From Pseudomonas sp. MIACH (GTDB taxonomy: Bacteria > Pseudomonadota > Gammaproteobacteria > Pseudomonadales > Pseudomonadaceae), in NCBI RefSeq assembly GCF_001269925.1, contig NZ_LHVO01000037.1, positions 21,710-85,709 on the forward strand: DNA of 64,000 nucleotides. The letters run 5' to 3'. Under the pieces are notes generated by a model. That model was not told the origin of the DNA and made no database searches. It saw nothing but the letters and a program-made list of their open reading frames with translations. This document shows, piece after piece, positions 8,236 to 17,188 of this stretch. Positions within the stretch are counted from its first letter, which is position 1, and each line of letters opens with the position of its first letter. A program made the translations under genes and the position numbers.

Positions 8236-8248
8236 CTGGTCAGACCGG
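8236..8248. promoter_or_regulatory. Possible GntR(FCD)-type operator upstream of the DctA-like gene
   Basis: The sequence ctGGTCaGACCgg contains GGTC-N-GACC, the kind of palindrome bound by FadR/FCD-class GntR proteins (consensus near TGGTnnnACCA). It sits 135 bp before the transporter start in the tag/transporter divergent spacer, and two GntR genes lie directly beyond the transporter. A single short site, so tentative. Confidence 0.35.
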
Positions 8249-8382
8249 GACCTGTCAACCGACGAAGAATGACTTGTTATTTCAAAAATACCTGGCCTAG
8301 ACTGGCGACGCACTGGACTTACCGGTATGACCACAACAATTAAGCCCTGGAACCACCGGGGCACCGCATAGAGATCCCTCCC

Positions 8383-9693
8383 ATGCTCAGATGGTGCTCG
8401 CGTTCGATTTTCCTGCAAGTCGTGATTGGCCTGATGCTCGGCATCGTGTGCGGCCTGGCCCTTCCCGAATTCTCCTCGCAACTCAAACCCCTGGGTGACG
8501 GCTTTATCAAGCTGATCAAGATGCTGATCGGCCTGATCGTGTTCTGCGTAGTGGTCAGCGGTATTTCCGGTGCCGGCGACTTGAAGAAAGTCGGGCGCAT
8601 CGGCCTCAAGTCGGTGATCTACTTTGAAGTGCTCACCACCATCGCCCTGGTGATCGGCCTGATCATGGCCTTCAGCACCGGGATCGGCACCGGCGCCAAT
8701 ATCCACCTGGAACAACTGTCCTCCGCCGGTCTCAATGAACTGGCCGACAAAGGCCAGCACATCAAGGGCACCAGCCAGTTCCTGATGGACCTGATCCCCA
8801 ACTCGGTGATCGGCGCCTTTGCCGACAACAATGTCCTGCAAGTGCTGCTGTTCTCGGTGCTGTTCGGCAGCGCGTTGAACCTGGTGGGCGAAGCGGCTTC
8901 CGGTATCACTCGGTTGATCAATGAACTGAGCCATGTGATTTTCCGCATCATGGGCATGATCGTGCGCCTGGCTCCGATCGGCGTGTTTGGCGCGATCGCC
9001 TTCACCACCAGCACCTACGGGCTGGACTCCCTGCAACACCTGGGCAGCCTGGTGGGCCTGTTCTACCTGACCTGCTTTGCGTTTGTCGCGCTGATCCTCG
9101 GCCTGGTGATGCGCCTGTCGGGCCTGCGCATGCTGCCGCTGCTCAAGTACCTGCGTGAAGAACTGCTGATCGTGATGGGCACCGCCTCCTCCGATGCCGT
9201 GCTGCCGCAGGTCATGCGCAAACTCGAACACCTGGGCATTGGCAGCTCCACCGTGGGCCTGGTGATTCCCACCGGGTATTCGTTCAACCTCGACGGTTTC
9301 TCGATTTACCTGACCCTGGCCATCGTGTTTATCGCCAACGCCACCGGCACGCCACTGTCGATGACCGATCTGCTGACCATCCTGCTGGTGTCGCTGATCA
9401 CCTCCAAGGGCGCCCACGGGATTCCCGGCTCGGCTCTGGTGATCCTCGCGGCAACCCTTACGGCGATCCCAGCGATCCCGGTGGTCGGCCTGGTGCTGGT
9501 ATTGGCAGTGGATTGGTTCATGGGTATCGGTCGCGCGTTGACCAACCTGATCGGCAACTGCGTCGCCACCGTGGCCATTGCCCGCTGGGAAAAAGACATC
9601 GATATCCAACGCGCCAACAAGGTGCTGGACGGCCAGCAAGGTTATGCCTTCCAGGCCAAGAAGCCGGTAGTGCCGGCCCACCAGGAATTTTAA
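8383..9693 (+). CDS. DctA-like dicarboxylate/amino acid:cation symporter
   Basis: A 436-aa inner-membrane carrier of the DAACS family (DctA/GltP). Features seen: LKPLGDGFIKLIKMLIGLIVFCVVVSGI near the N-terminus, YLREELLIVMGTASSDAVLPQVM (re-entrant hairpin 1, serine-rich), VGLVIPTGYSFNLDGFSIYLTLAIVFIA (the TM7 binding-site signature) and SKGAHGIPGSALVILAATL (hairpin 2), then GRALTNLIGNCVATVAIARWEKD. These match DctA more closely than glutamate carriers, but housekeeping DctA has different flanks (for example SSKGAAGVTGSGF), so this is probably a paralogue with its own substrate, likely a C4-dicarboxylate or similar acid. Two GntR regulators follow on the same strand. Ribosome site before the ATG is weak. 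Confidence 0.88.
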   Translation: MLRWCSRSIFLQVVIGLMLGIVCGLALPEFSSQLKPLGDGFIKLIKMLIGLIVFCVVVSGISGAGDLKKVGRIGLKSVIYFEVLTTIALVIGLIMAFSTGIGTGANIHLEQLSSAGLNELADKGQHIKGTSQFLMDLIPNSVIGAFADNNVLQVLLFSVLFGSALNLVGEAASGITRLINELSHVIFRIMGMIVRLAPIGVFGAIAFTTSTYGLDSLQHLGSLVGLFYLTCFAFVALILGLVMRLSGLRMLPLLKYLREELLIVMGTASSDAVLPQVMRKLEHLGIGSSTVGLVIPTGYSFNLDGFSIYLTLAIVFIANATGTPLSMTDLLTILLVSLITSKGAHGIPGSALVILAATLTAIPAIPVVGLVLVLAVDWFMGIGRALTNLIGNCVATVAIARWEKDIDIQRANKVLDGQQGYAFQAKKPVVPAHQEF

Positions 9694-9710
9694 AACGCTA
9701 AACGCTTTCC

Positions 9711-9814
9711 ACTGTAGGAGCGAGCTTGCTCGCGAAGGTCGTCAACGATAACGCGGGCATTCTGGATGCACGCGGTGACTTGAAGTTTTTCGCGAGCAAG
9801 CTCGCTCCTACAGT
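9711..9814. repeat. REPIN: paired inverted REP sequences
   Basis: The 26-nt arm beginning actgtaggagcgagcttgct (9711-9736) is matched exactly by its reverse complement at 9789-9814, separated by 52 bases. The arms themselves carry the self-complementary core gcgagcttgctcgc. It lies between the transporter and the first GntR gene. A near-identical element is at 44264-44362. Confidence 0.9.
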
Positions 9815-9848
9815 GCAGGGATTATTCATTTTTTAAGGAGCGCACGAC

Positions 9849-10550
9849 GTGATCAGCACCTCAACCGTCGTCAATTCAGTCGTAGAAAAACTCCGCGCCG
9901 CCCTGGCTCGCGGTCAGTGGCGCCGGGGCGAAATGCTGCCCGGCCAGCGCGAACTGGCCGAGCAGATGGGTATCAGCCGTCCCAGCCTGCGTGAAGCGGT
10001 GATCGTGCTCGAAACCCTTGGCCTGGTGCGTTCCATGCCCGGAAAAGGCGTGGTCGTGCTGGAAACCAGCGTCAGCGAACCGCAATCGAGCGACGCCGTG
10101 GCCGACGCCAGCCTCGAAGATATCCTGCAACTGCGCTACACCCTCGAACCCTTCATTGTCGGCCTGGTGGCGCAGTCCATCAGCAACAAGGAGGTCGGCC
10201 AATTGCGCCTGACCCTGATGGACATGCGCGAAGCCCTCGATGCCGGTGATGCCGAAGCCGGCATGAACGCCTACCTCGATTTTCACGAAGAACTGTTCGC
10301 GCTCACCTCCAACCCGATCTTCCAGAACGTGGTGCAGCAAACCAGCAACGCCCTCAAGCAAAGCGCGCAAGTGCTGCGCAACTCCCCCGAGCATCTGGCG
10401 GAACGCTTGCAGGAAAACGAAGCGGTGGTACGCGCCATCCGCAACAAAAACAGCGCCCTGGCCAGTGCCGAGATGCGTCGGCACATCCTCCAGGAAGGCC
10501 TGCGCATGGGCATTCACTTGAACATCCCGGACGACCACCTGGGCAGTTGA
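9849..10550 (+). CDS. GntR-family regulator with FCD ligand domain
   Basis: A 233-aa repressor-type protein. The winged helix covers about residues 10-72: VVEKLRAALARGQWRRGEMLPGQRELAEQMGISRPSLREAVIVLETLGLVRSMPGKGVVV. The helical FCD domain follows (ILQLRYTLEPFIVGLVA, FHEELFALTSNPIFQNVV, EAVVRAIRNKNSALASAEMRRHI), with the usual acidic and histidine residues for metal-dependent organic acid binding. This subfamily includes PdhR and LldR regulators of organic-acid catabolism, which fits control of the DctA-like gene upstream. A second GntR gene follows 17 bp downstream. The effector is unknown. Confidence 0.88.
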   Translation: MISTSTVVNSVVEKLRAALARGQWRRGEMLPGQRELAEQMGISRPSLREAVIVLETLGLVRSMPGKGVVVLETSVSEPQSSDAVADASLEDILQLRYTLEPFIVGLVAQSISNKEVGQLRLTLMDMREALDAGDAEAGMNAYLDFHEELFALTSNPIFQNVVQQTSNALKQSAQVLRNSPEHLAERLQENEAVVRAIRNKNSALASAEMRRHILQEGLRMGIHLNIPDDHLGS

Positions 10551-10567
10551 TTTTTTGGAGACCGGCC

Positions 10568-11254
10568 ATGACCGCTCACGCCCTGCAACACGATCCCTTC
10601 CTGCCCACCCTGCGCCTGGTGGCCGGTAAAAAACCTTCGGTGGATGACATCTACCCTCGCCTGTTCGACGCCATCCTCGAACAACGCATCGCCCCGTCCA
10701 GCCGCTTTACCGAAGAAGGCCTGGGCGAAACCTTTGGCGTGAGCCGCAGCGTGATTCGCCGGGTGCTGGCCAAGCTGTCCCATCAGCAGGTAGTCATTTT
10801 GCGCCCCAACCAGCGTGCCCAGGTCGCGGCACCGGATGCCCAGCAGACCCGGCAGATTCTTGAAGCACGGCGCATGACCGAAATCACAGTGGTGCAATTA
10901 GCCTGCGCCCAGGCGACAACCGCGCAGATACGCCAGTTGCGCGAGCTGATAGCACGGGAACGCGACTGTATAGAACGTAACCAGCGAGGGCCGGCGATTC
11001 GATTGTCCGGGGAGTTTCACCTGCAATTGGCGCAGATGGCGGGCAACGCGCCGTTGGCGCAGTTTCTCAACAGCCTGGTGCCGTTGACGTCGTTGATCAT
11101 CGCCCAATTCGAAGCGAAAGCCTGCACGTATTGCACGTGGCAAGAGCATGTGGGGATTGTGGATGCGATTGAGCAACGCGACTCAAGCACCGCAGTGACC
11201 CTGATGACCCAGCACCTGGATCACCTGGAAAGCAAACTACTCAAACACCACTGA
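10568..11254 (+). CDS. Second GntR-family regulator with FCD-like domain
   Basis: A 228-aa regulator with an N-terminal winged helix (VDDIYPRLFDAILEQRIAPSSRFTEEGLGETFGVSRSVIRRVLAKLSHQQVVILRPNQRAQVAAP) and a helical FCD-type effector domain (TRQILEARRMTEITVVQLA, LSGEFHLQLAQMAGNAPLAQFLNSLVPLTSLI, HVGIVDAIEQRDSSTAVTLMTQHLDHLE) with the conserved histidines. I take ATG 10568 (GGAG at 10557-10560) rather than the upstream 10547 codon that lies inside the previous gene. It is the second of two adjacent but dissimilar GntR genes, probably in one transcript. Their HTH wings differ, so they need not share an operator. Confidence 0.85.
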   Translation: MTAHALQHDPFLPTLRLVAGKKPSVDDIYPRLFDAILEQRIAPSSRFTEEGLGETFGVSRSVIRRVLAKLSHQQVVILRPNQRAQVAAPDAQQTRQILEARRMTEITVVQLACAQATTAQIRQLRELIARERDCIERNQRGPAIRLSGEFHLQLAQMAGNAPLAQFLNSLVPLTSLIIAQFEAKACTYCTWQEHVGIVDAIEQRDSSTAVTLMTQHLDHLESKLLKHH

Positions 11255-11273
11255 TATCCAGATAAATAAAAAT

Positions 11274-11311
11274 CCAAATGTGGGAGAGGGCTTTGCCCCC
11301 TCCCACATTGG
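11274..11311. terminator. Hairpin between convergent gntR and gdhB (repeat-derived)
   Basis: CCAAATGTGGGAG (11274-11286) is matched by CTCCCACATTGG (11300-11311) around gggctttgcccc, a long near-perfect stem 20 bp after the gntR stop and 14 bp before the gdhB stop. It carries the dispersed gtgggag-gggc repeat core and could terminate in both directions, although no strong T-run follows. Confidence 0.55.
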
Positions 11312-11324
11312 TTTCACCCAGGCA

Positions 11325-14300
11325 TCAAGCCGGTTGCAGCACCGACTGACCGCTCATCGCCAGGTCCAGCAACTCACGGTTAGCCACCGCGTACATGGCG
11401 TAGTCCGTGCCAGCCGCAGCACGAATTTCCAGCATCATCGCAGTCCAGCGATCAGCCATGTCCTTGTGCTGCTCAAGCCACAGGGCCACGCGGGCTTCCA
11501 TGTCTTGTGGCGCGTCGGCCATTTGCAGGACGGAAATGGTGATCGCCCGTTGCTGCCAATCCACGTCGTCGCGGAACGCTTCGCGGGCCTGGGCCTGCCA
11601 GTTGTTGGCCACAGGCAGATCGCTGATCTGCTGCAGGTACCACGGCAAGTCCAGGGCGCTGCCAACGGCGAAGTAGGCCTTGGCCACTTCAGCGGCGTCA
11701 TGCCCGGTCACGTCAGCGGCTTCAATGATCGGCAGCAAGGTGTACAGGTGAGTGGTGCCTGCAACCATGCGCGCCAACAACTCCGGCACGCCGGCTTCGG
11801 TGTAGGCCTGGTAGCGGGTCTGCCAGCCTTCGCGGGTCGGACCTTCCAGCAGTTCGTCGAGCTTGAGGCCCAACGCGGCCAGGTGCGGACCGAAGTGCGC
11901 GGTGTCACGGCCAGCGTCCTGCTCGTTGCGACGGCTGCGCAGGAACCAGCGCGTAGCGCGACGGCCCAGGCGCATCAGCTCATCCATCAACTGCAACTGC
12001 ACGTCAGCGGAGACCTGGTGGTCCAGGGCTTCGATCTGGCGGAACCAGTGCGGGAGGTGGAAGATGTCGCGCACGATCACATAAGCACCGGCCACGTTCG
12101 CCGGGCTCATGCCGGTGGACTCTTTGAGTCGCTGCACGAAGGTGATGCCCATGTGGTTGACCAGGTCGTTGGCGATCTGGGTGCTGACAATCTCGCGCTT
12201 CAGACGGTGACGACGCATGGCCTCGCCGAACTTGGCGACCAGGCTCGGTGGGAACGCCGTCTCCATGTCACGGGTGAGGTATTCGTCATCCGGTACCAGT
12301 GACTTGAGCAGCGCTTCCTTGAGGTCGATCTTGCTGTAGGAGATCAGCACCGACAGCTCCGGACGGGTCAGGCCCTTGCCGGTGGAAGCACGCTCGGTGA
12401 GCTGCTCTTCGGTCGGCAGGTACTCGATGGCGCGGTCCAGCTTGCCACGGCCTTCCAGGTCGCTCATCAGGCGCTTGTACTCGGCGGCACGCTCGTAGGC
12501 ACGGCGTGCAGCCAGGGACAGGGCCTGGGTCTGCTTGTAGTTGTTGCCCAACACCAGGCTGCCGACTTCGTCGGTCATGCTCGCCAGCAACTGGTTGCGT
12601 TGCTTGTCGGTCATGTCACCGGCCTGCACCACTTCGTTGAGCAGGATCTTGATGTTCACTTCGTGGTCGGAGCAGTCCACACCGCCGGCGTTGTCGATGA
12701 AGTCGGTGTTGGAACCGCCGCCATTGAGGCCGAATTCCACACGACCCAGTTGGGTCATGCCGAGGTTACCGCCCTCGCCCACTACCTTGCAGCGCAGCTC
12801 GTTGCCGTTGACGCGCAGCGCGTCGTTGGCCTTGTCGCCCACATCCGCATGGCTTTCGGTGCTGGCCTTGACGTAGGTACCGATACCACCGTTCCACAAC
12901 AGGTCCACCGGCGCCTTGAGCAAGGCGTTCAACAGTTCGGTCGGGGTCAGCTTGTCGGCCGAAATGTCGAAGCGTTCCTTCATCTGTGGCGAGATGGCAA
13001 TGCTCTTCGCGCTGCGCGAGAAGATACCGCCGCCTTCAGACATGATGCTGGTGTCGTAGTCGGTCCAGGCCGAACGCGGCAGCTCGAACATGCGCTGGCG
13101 CTCGACGAAGCTGGTGGCCGGGTTCGGGTTCGGGTCGATGAAGATATGCAGGTGGTTGAAGGCCGCGACCAGTTGCAGCTTGTCGGACATCAACAGGCCG
13201 TTACCGAACACGTCACCGGCCATATCGCCGACGCCCACCACCGTGATGCTGTCTTCCTGCACGTTGATGCCGCGCTCACGGAAGTGACGCTGCACACCGA
13301 CCCACGCGCCTTTGGCGGTGATGCCCATTTTCTTGTGATCGTAACCGGCGGAACCACCGGAGGCGAACGCGTCGCCCAGCCAGAAGCCGTAGTCGATGGC
13401 GATGCCGTTGGCGATGTCGGAGAAGGTCGCGGTGCCCTTGTCCGCTGCCACCACCAGGTACGGGTCATCGTCGTCATGGCGCACGACGTTGGCCGGCGGC
13501 ACCAGGGCGCCGTCCTTGAGGTTGTCGGTGATGTCCAACAGGCCGGAAATGAAGATGCGATAGCAGGCGATGCCCTCGGCCGCGATCTCGTCACGGCTGC
13601 CGCCCAATGGCAGGCGACGCGGCAGGAAGCCGCCCTTGGCGCCCACCGGCACGATCACCGAGTTCTTCACTTGCTGGGCTTTTACCAGGCCGAGCACTTC
13701 GGTGCGGAAGTCTTCTTCACGGTCGGACCAGCGCAGGCCGCCACGGGCAACGTTGCCAAAGCGCAGGTGCACGCCTTCGACACGCGGCGAGTAGACGAAG
13801 ATTTCAAACTTCGGCACCGGCTTGGGCAGCTCGGGGATGGCGCGCGGGTCGAACTTGAAGCTGAAGTACGACTTGTTCTGGCCGTTGGCGTCGGTCTGGT
13901 AGAAGTTGGTACGCAGGGTCGCCTTGATCAGGTCCAGATAGCGACGCAGGATGCGGTCTTCGTTGAGCACCTGGACGTCATCCAGGGCGCTGAGGATCGC
14001 TTGTTCCAGGCGTTGCTGCTTGTCTTCGAGGTCATCGGCGGTGAGCTTGCGCGCCAGGTAGAAGCGGGTTTTGAACAACCGGGTCAACTCGCGGGCGATG
14101 TCGGTGTGGTTGTTCAGGGTACTGGCGATGTAACCCAAGTCGAAGCCCAGGCGGATCTGCTTCAGGTAACGGGCGTAGGCACGCAGCAGCGCGACGTCGC
14201 GCCATGGCAGGCCGGCGGTCAATACCAGACGGTTGAACGCATCGTTCTCGGCATCGCCGTGGACGATGTGCACGAACGCATCCTGCAGGGTGTCGTTGAG

Positions 14301-16193
14301 CTGCTGGATATCCAGGTTCACGCCTTCGGCAGCGATGAACGCAAAATCGTGAATCCAGAACTCGCGGCCGTTGGCATGGCGCAGGCGATACGGGAACTCA
14401 CCCAGCACGCGCAGGCCAAGGTTTTCCAGGATCGGCAATACGTCGGACAGCGCCAGCGGGGTATCCGCGTGGTAAAGCTTGCAATGCAGCTCGCGCTGGC
14501 CGGACACCTGGCCCAGGGGCTGATAGAAGCTCATCACCAGTGGGTTGGCTTCGGTGAGGCTGAGCAGGTGCTGCATGTCGACCACGGCCGAATGCGCAGC
14601 GAAACGCTCGCGGTAGCCGGCCGGGAAGCCTTTCGGGAAGTCCGCCAGCACGTTGGTGCCGTGGGCTTCGCCGAAGCTTTCGACGACGAGGCTGGAGTAG
14701 TCGTCCTGCCAGCTGCGGCAGGCCTGCACCACTTCTTTTTCCAGTTGCAGCGGATCGATGTCCAGGCGGTTCTTCGGATCGACCCGCAGAATCAGTTGCA
14801 CACGCGCCAGCACGGATTCGGAGAAGAACGTCCAGAACTCGCAGTCCGAGGCTTTCAGGCGATCCATCAGCACTTGCTGGATCTTCTGGCGCACTTCGGT
14901 GGAATAGATGTCGCGCGGCACGTAGGCCAGGCAGTAGCAGAAACGACCGTACGGGTCTTTGCGCAGGAACACGCGGATCTTGTTGCGTTCCTGGATCTGC
15001 ACGATCGACATCACGGTGCTGAACAGCTCGTCGACCGGGGTCTGGAACAGGTCATCGCGGGGCAGCACTTCAACGACCTGCGCAAGCTCCTTGCCCAGGT
15101 GCGCCTTGGCCTGGAAGCCCGAACGGCGTTCGATTTCCGCGACCTTGCGGCGGATATAAGGGATCACGCGCACGCTTTCGCCGTACACCGAAGAGGTGTA
15201 GAGGCCCATGAAGCGGCATTCCTTGATCACCTTGCCGTCGGCATCGATCTGGCGGATCGACACGTAGTCCGGGTAAGCCGGGCGGTGAACGCGACTTGGG
15301 TGCGCGGCCTTGGCGAACGACAGCACAGTCGGTTCGCGCAGGTACGACACGGCGTAGTCTTCGATGCGCAGGTCGTCGGCGGTGAGGCCGGCGCGCAGCA
15401 GTTTGGTCAGACCGAGGAACGAGCTGGCGTCATATTCAATATGACCGCCGTCCGCCTCGTCACGTACCACAAACTCTTCATAGCCGAGGAAGGTGAAGTG
15501 GTTGCCCACCAGCCATTCCAGGAAGTTCTTGATCTCGGCTTTCTCTTCGCCGTCGATGCCGAACGGGCTGGCGTCGATACCGTCCAGCAGCTCCTGGACC
15601 TTGGCCTTCATCGGTTCGAAATCGGCCACGGCCACGCGCACTTCGCCCAACACCTGCTCAAGCTCTTTGCTCAGCACGTTCAATTCGGCGGCGTTGGCGC
15701 AGCGGTCGATTTCCAGGTACATCAGCGATTCTTGCTGGATACCTTCGCCCTGGGTGCCTTTGGGCAGGATTTCCAGCAGCTCGCCCTTGCTGCCACGGCG
15801 CACGCTGAGCACGGTGGTCTGCAGGGTGTGGATGCTGTAGCCACGGCGGTTCAGCTCGGTGCGTACCGAGTCCACCAGAAATGGCAGGTCATGGTGCAGC
15901 ACTTCGACCGCAGTGTGGGTCGATTGCCAGCCATGACGTTCGTAATCGGGGTTGTAGACCCGCACTTGCGGTTGGGTGTGATCAAAGCGCTCAAGCAGGC
16001 GCCAGGCAGACAGGGTGCAACCGGCCAGGTCGGAAAGGCGACGCTGGGTCAGTTCATCCAGGGAAATGATGCCGAAGAATTGTTCAGCGAACAGCGCCAC
16101 TTGTGGCAGTGCCTGTTCACTGATGTGCTGCGCCAGTGCCGCTTGCAGTTGATGCTGGAAGTCGGCCTTGCTGGCTGCGGTGAAGAACGCCAT
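11325..16193 (-). CDS. gdhB: NAD-specific glutamate dehydrogenase, large (180 kDa) type
   Basis: Catabolic enzyme converting glutamate to 2-oxoglutarate and ammonium with NAD; cytosolic. The 1,622 aa agree with the about 1,620 of the Pseudomonas L-GDH180 class. The long N-terminal regulatory region begins MAFFTAASKADFQHQLQAAL and has the ACT-like HHDLPFLVDSVRTELNRRGY segment. The catalytic domain, about residues 800-1200, contains RVEGVHLRFGNVARGGLRWSDR, VIVPVGAKGGF with the conserved Lys, and ITVVGVGDMAGDVFGNGLLMS as the nucleotide-binding part, then NGGIGTYVKAS and VVGEGGNLGMTQLGR. The start has GGAG nine bases upstream. It is monocistronic; regulation by arginine/ArgR is known for the family in P. 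aeruginosa but no operator was identified here. Confidence 0.95.
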   Translation of the reverse strand: MAFFTAASKADFQHQLQAALAQHISEQALPQVALFAEQFFGIISLDELTQRRLSDLAGCTLSAWRLLERFDHTQPQVRVYNPDYERHGWQSTHTAVEVLHHDLPFLVDSVRTELNRRGYSIHTLQTTVLSVRRGSKGELLEILPKGTQGEGIQQESLMYLEIDRCANAAELNVLSKELEQVLGEVRVAVADFEPMKAKVQELLDGIDASPFGIDGEEKAEIKNFLEWLVGNHFTFLGYEEFVVRDEADGGHIEYDASSFLGLTKLLRAGLTADDLRIEDYAVSYLREPTVLSFAKAAHPSRVHRPAYPDYVSIRQIDADGKVIKECRFMGLYTSSVYGESVRVIPYIRRKVAEIERRSGFQAKAHLGKELAQVVEVLPRDDLFQTPVDELFSTVMSIVQIQERNKIRVFLRKDPYGRFCYCLAYVPRDIYSTEVRQKIQQVLMDRLKASDCEFWTFFSESVLARVQLILRVDPKNRLDIDPLQLEKEVVQACRSWQDDYSSLVVESFGEAHGTNVLADFPKGFPAGYRERFAAHSAVVDMQHLLSLTEANPLVMSFYQPLGQVSGQRELHCKLYHADTPLALSDVLPILENLGLRVLGEFPYRLRHANGREFWIHDFAFIAAEGVNLDIQQLNDTLQDAFVHIVHGDAENDAFNRLVLTAGLPWRDVALLRAYARYLKQIRLGFDLGYIASTLNNHTDIARELTRLFKTRFYLARKLTADDLEDKQQRLEQAILSALDDVQVLNEDRILRRYLDLIKATLRTNFYQTDANGQNKSYFSFKFDPRAIPELPKPVPKFEIFVYSPRVEGVHLRFGNVARGGLRWSDREEDFRTEVLGLVKAQQVKNSVIVPVGAKGGFLPRRLPLGGSRDEIAAEGIACYRIFISGLLDITDNLKDGALVPPANVVRHDDDDPYLVVAADKGTATFSDIANGIAIDYGFWLGDAFASGGSAGYDHKKMGITAKGAWVGVQRHFRERGINVQEDSITVVGVGDMAGDVFGNGLLMSDKLQLVAAFNHLHIFIDPNPNPATSFVERQRMFELPRSAWTDYDTSIMSEGGGIFSRSAKSIAISPQMKERFDISADKLTPTELLNALLKAPVDLLWNGGIGTYVKASTESHADVGDKANDALRVNGNELRCKVVGEGGNLGMTQLGRVEFGLNGGGSNTDFIDNAGGVDCSDHEVNIKILLNEVVQAGDMTDKQRNQLLASMTDEVGSLVLGNNYKQTQALSLAARRAYERAAEYKRLMSDLEGRGKLDRAIEYLPTEEQLTERASTGKGLTRPELSVLISYSKIDLKEALLKSLVPDDEYLTRDMETAFPPSLVAKFGEAMRRHRLKREIVSTQIANDLVNHMGITFVQRLKESTGMSPANVAGAYVIVRDIFHLPHWFRQIEALDHQVSADVQLQLMDELMRLGRRATRWFLRSRRNEQDAGRDTAHFGPHLAALGLKLDELLEGPTREGWQTRYQAYTEAGVPELLARMVAGTTHLYTLLPIIEAADVTGHDAAEVAKAYFAVGSALDLPWYLQQISDLPVANNWQAQAREAFRDDVDWQQRAITISVLQMADAPQDMEARVALWLEQHKDMADRWTAMMLEIRAAAGTDYAMYAVANRELLDLAMSGQSVLQPA

Positions 16194-16698
16194 CTGTGGT
16201 ACTCCGCTTGGGCTTGTTATTGATGGAAGCGTCGCGTGTTATCCCCTTGCGGGGAGACCGTCAGCTCTGTTCGCAGGTAACGAGTTAAGCACCATAAACG
16301 AATCAGGGTGACAGGTGGGTGAAGCTGGACAAGACAATGAGGTCACATACAACTTCCATAAGATGCGGGCCTTGCCGGGTGACGGTACGACGGGCAGGTC
16401 AGACGCCTGGCAGGCTGTGGAACGAGAGCCGCATCCGTTGCGCAGCTTAACGAGTGTAGGAAGCCGCCTGCTTGCGAGGCTGCGACATATTCGGTCATCG
16501 GTAAGCAGGCCCGGGGTTGCAACTTGGGCAACCCAGGATCATCCGGGGAAAAACCAGCCTTTCCCTACACTGGATGTGTCGGAAATGACTGATTCAGCTC
16601 ACAAGGTCACGCATGAGCGTCTGACACAGGATGCAGCACAAAATTCGCCGCAATGGCACAATCACCCACGCAACGCCCTACTCCAGACAGGATTCCCC
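16194..16698. other. 505-bp divergent spacer upstream of gdhB with possible structured RNA
   Basis: No gene recognised. A short perfect hairpin, TCCCC-TTGC-GGGGA (16242-16255), lies about 50 bp upstream of the gdhB start. Around 16460-16515 a GCCTGCTT / AAGCAGGC pair brackets a sequence with further complementary blocks, which could be a transcribed structured element or leader of the small gene at 16699. The long open frame that crosses into 16699 has no convincing upstream start. Confidence 0.4.
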
Positions 16699-17052
16699 AT
16701 GCTGCAACTGAATACCGACGCCCTGATGGCCACCCCGTGCGACGAAGAAGAAGACAACATGGCCATGCTCTGCTGCCACGGCAAGAACGGCGAGATGTTC
16801 ATGCTCAGCCGCTACCCCGACGAAGATGAAGTAGAACTGACCTGGGACTACGAGCCCTCGACCCTGAATGGACTGAAAGTCACCCTGGGTGACACCACCC
16901 TGCTGGTCGAACTGGCCGCCGGCGATACCGATGCCCTGGGTGGCAAGGATTGCCTGCAGATCAGCCACAGCACGGCGCCGGCAGATATGTCAGAAGTGGA
17001 AGAAACCCTGCAGAACATTCTCAAAGGCACCGGCACCTACATTCGCGCCTGA
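16699..17052 (+). CDS. Small acidic protein, function unknown
   Basis: A 117-aa cytosolic protein without signal peptide or membrane segment. It is strongly acidic (PCDEEEDNMAMLCCHGKNGE, RYPDEDEVELTWDYEPS, DMSEVEETLQN) with a vicinal cysteine pair at about residue 26-27 and a beta-rich central part (LNGLKVTLGDTTLLVELAAGD). I place the start at ATG 16699 because AGGA lies six bases upstream and coding character begins there. I do not recognise the family. It is divergent from gdhB and 136 bp ahead of the protease gene. Confidence 0.65.
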   Translation: MLQLNTDALMATPCDEEEDNMAMLCCHGKNGEMFMLSRYPDEDEVELTWDYEPSTLNGLKVTLGDTTLLVELAAGDTDALGGKDCLQISHSTAPADMSEVEETLQNILKGTGTYIRA

Positions 17053-17188
17053 ATCGCGTCCGGCACCCGTCGATGCAGTCACGGCCAACGCCCTTGACCG
17101 TTGGTCGCCACTGTTATTTCTAACAGTACCCGCCTGGGTGTTTTGCGCCTTAGCTCATCGAAGCAACGATGACTGCACGGGTGCCACC

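Noticed and set aside
9711..9814. Possible rho-independent terminator after the DctA-like gene
   Set aside because: The arms are 52 bases apart and carry the REP core found again at 44264-44362 and 32531, so a REPIN explains it better. No T-run follows.
12600..16223. A 1,207-codon open frame antisense to gdhB
   Set aside because: It is the mirror frame of a GC-rich gene with strong third-position bias. Its translation is rich in H, Q, V and R with no recognisable motif, and the gdhB frame has clear family motifs throughout.
16650..16680. Possible sigma-54 promoter (TGGCAC) upstream of the small acidic protein gene
   Set aside because: The distance from TGGCAC to the nearest GCA is too long for the -24/-12 spacing.
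16315..16698. N-terminal extension of the small acidic protein (245-aa frame)
   Set aside because: The upstream part lacks coding bias and a ribosome site; AGGA directly precedes ATG 16699.
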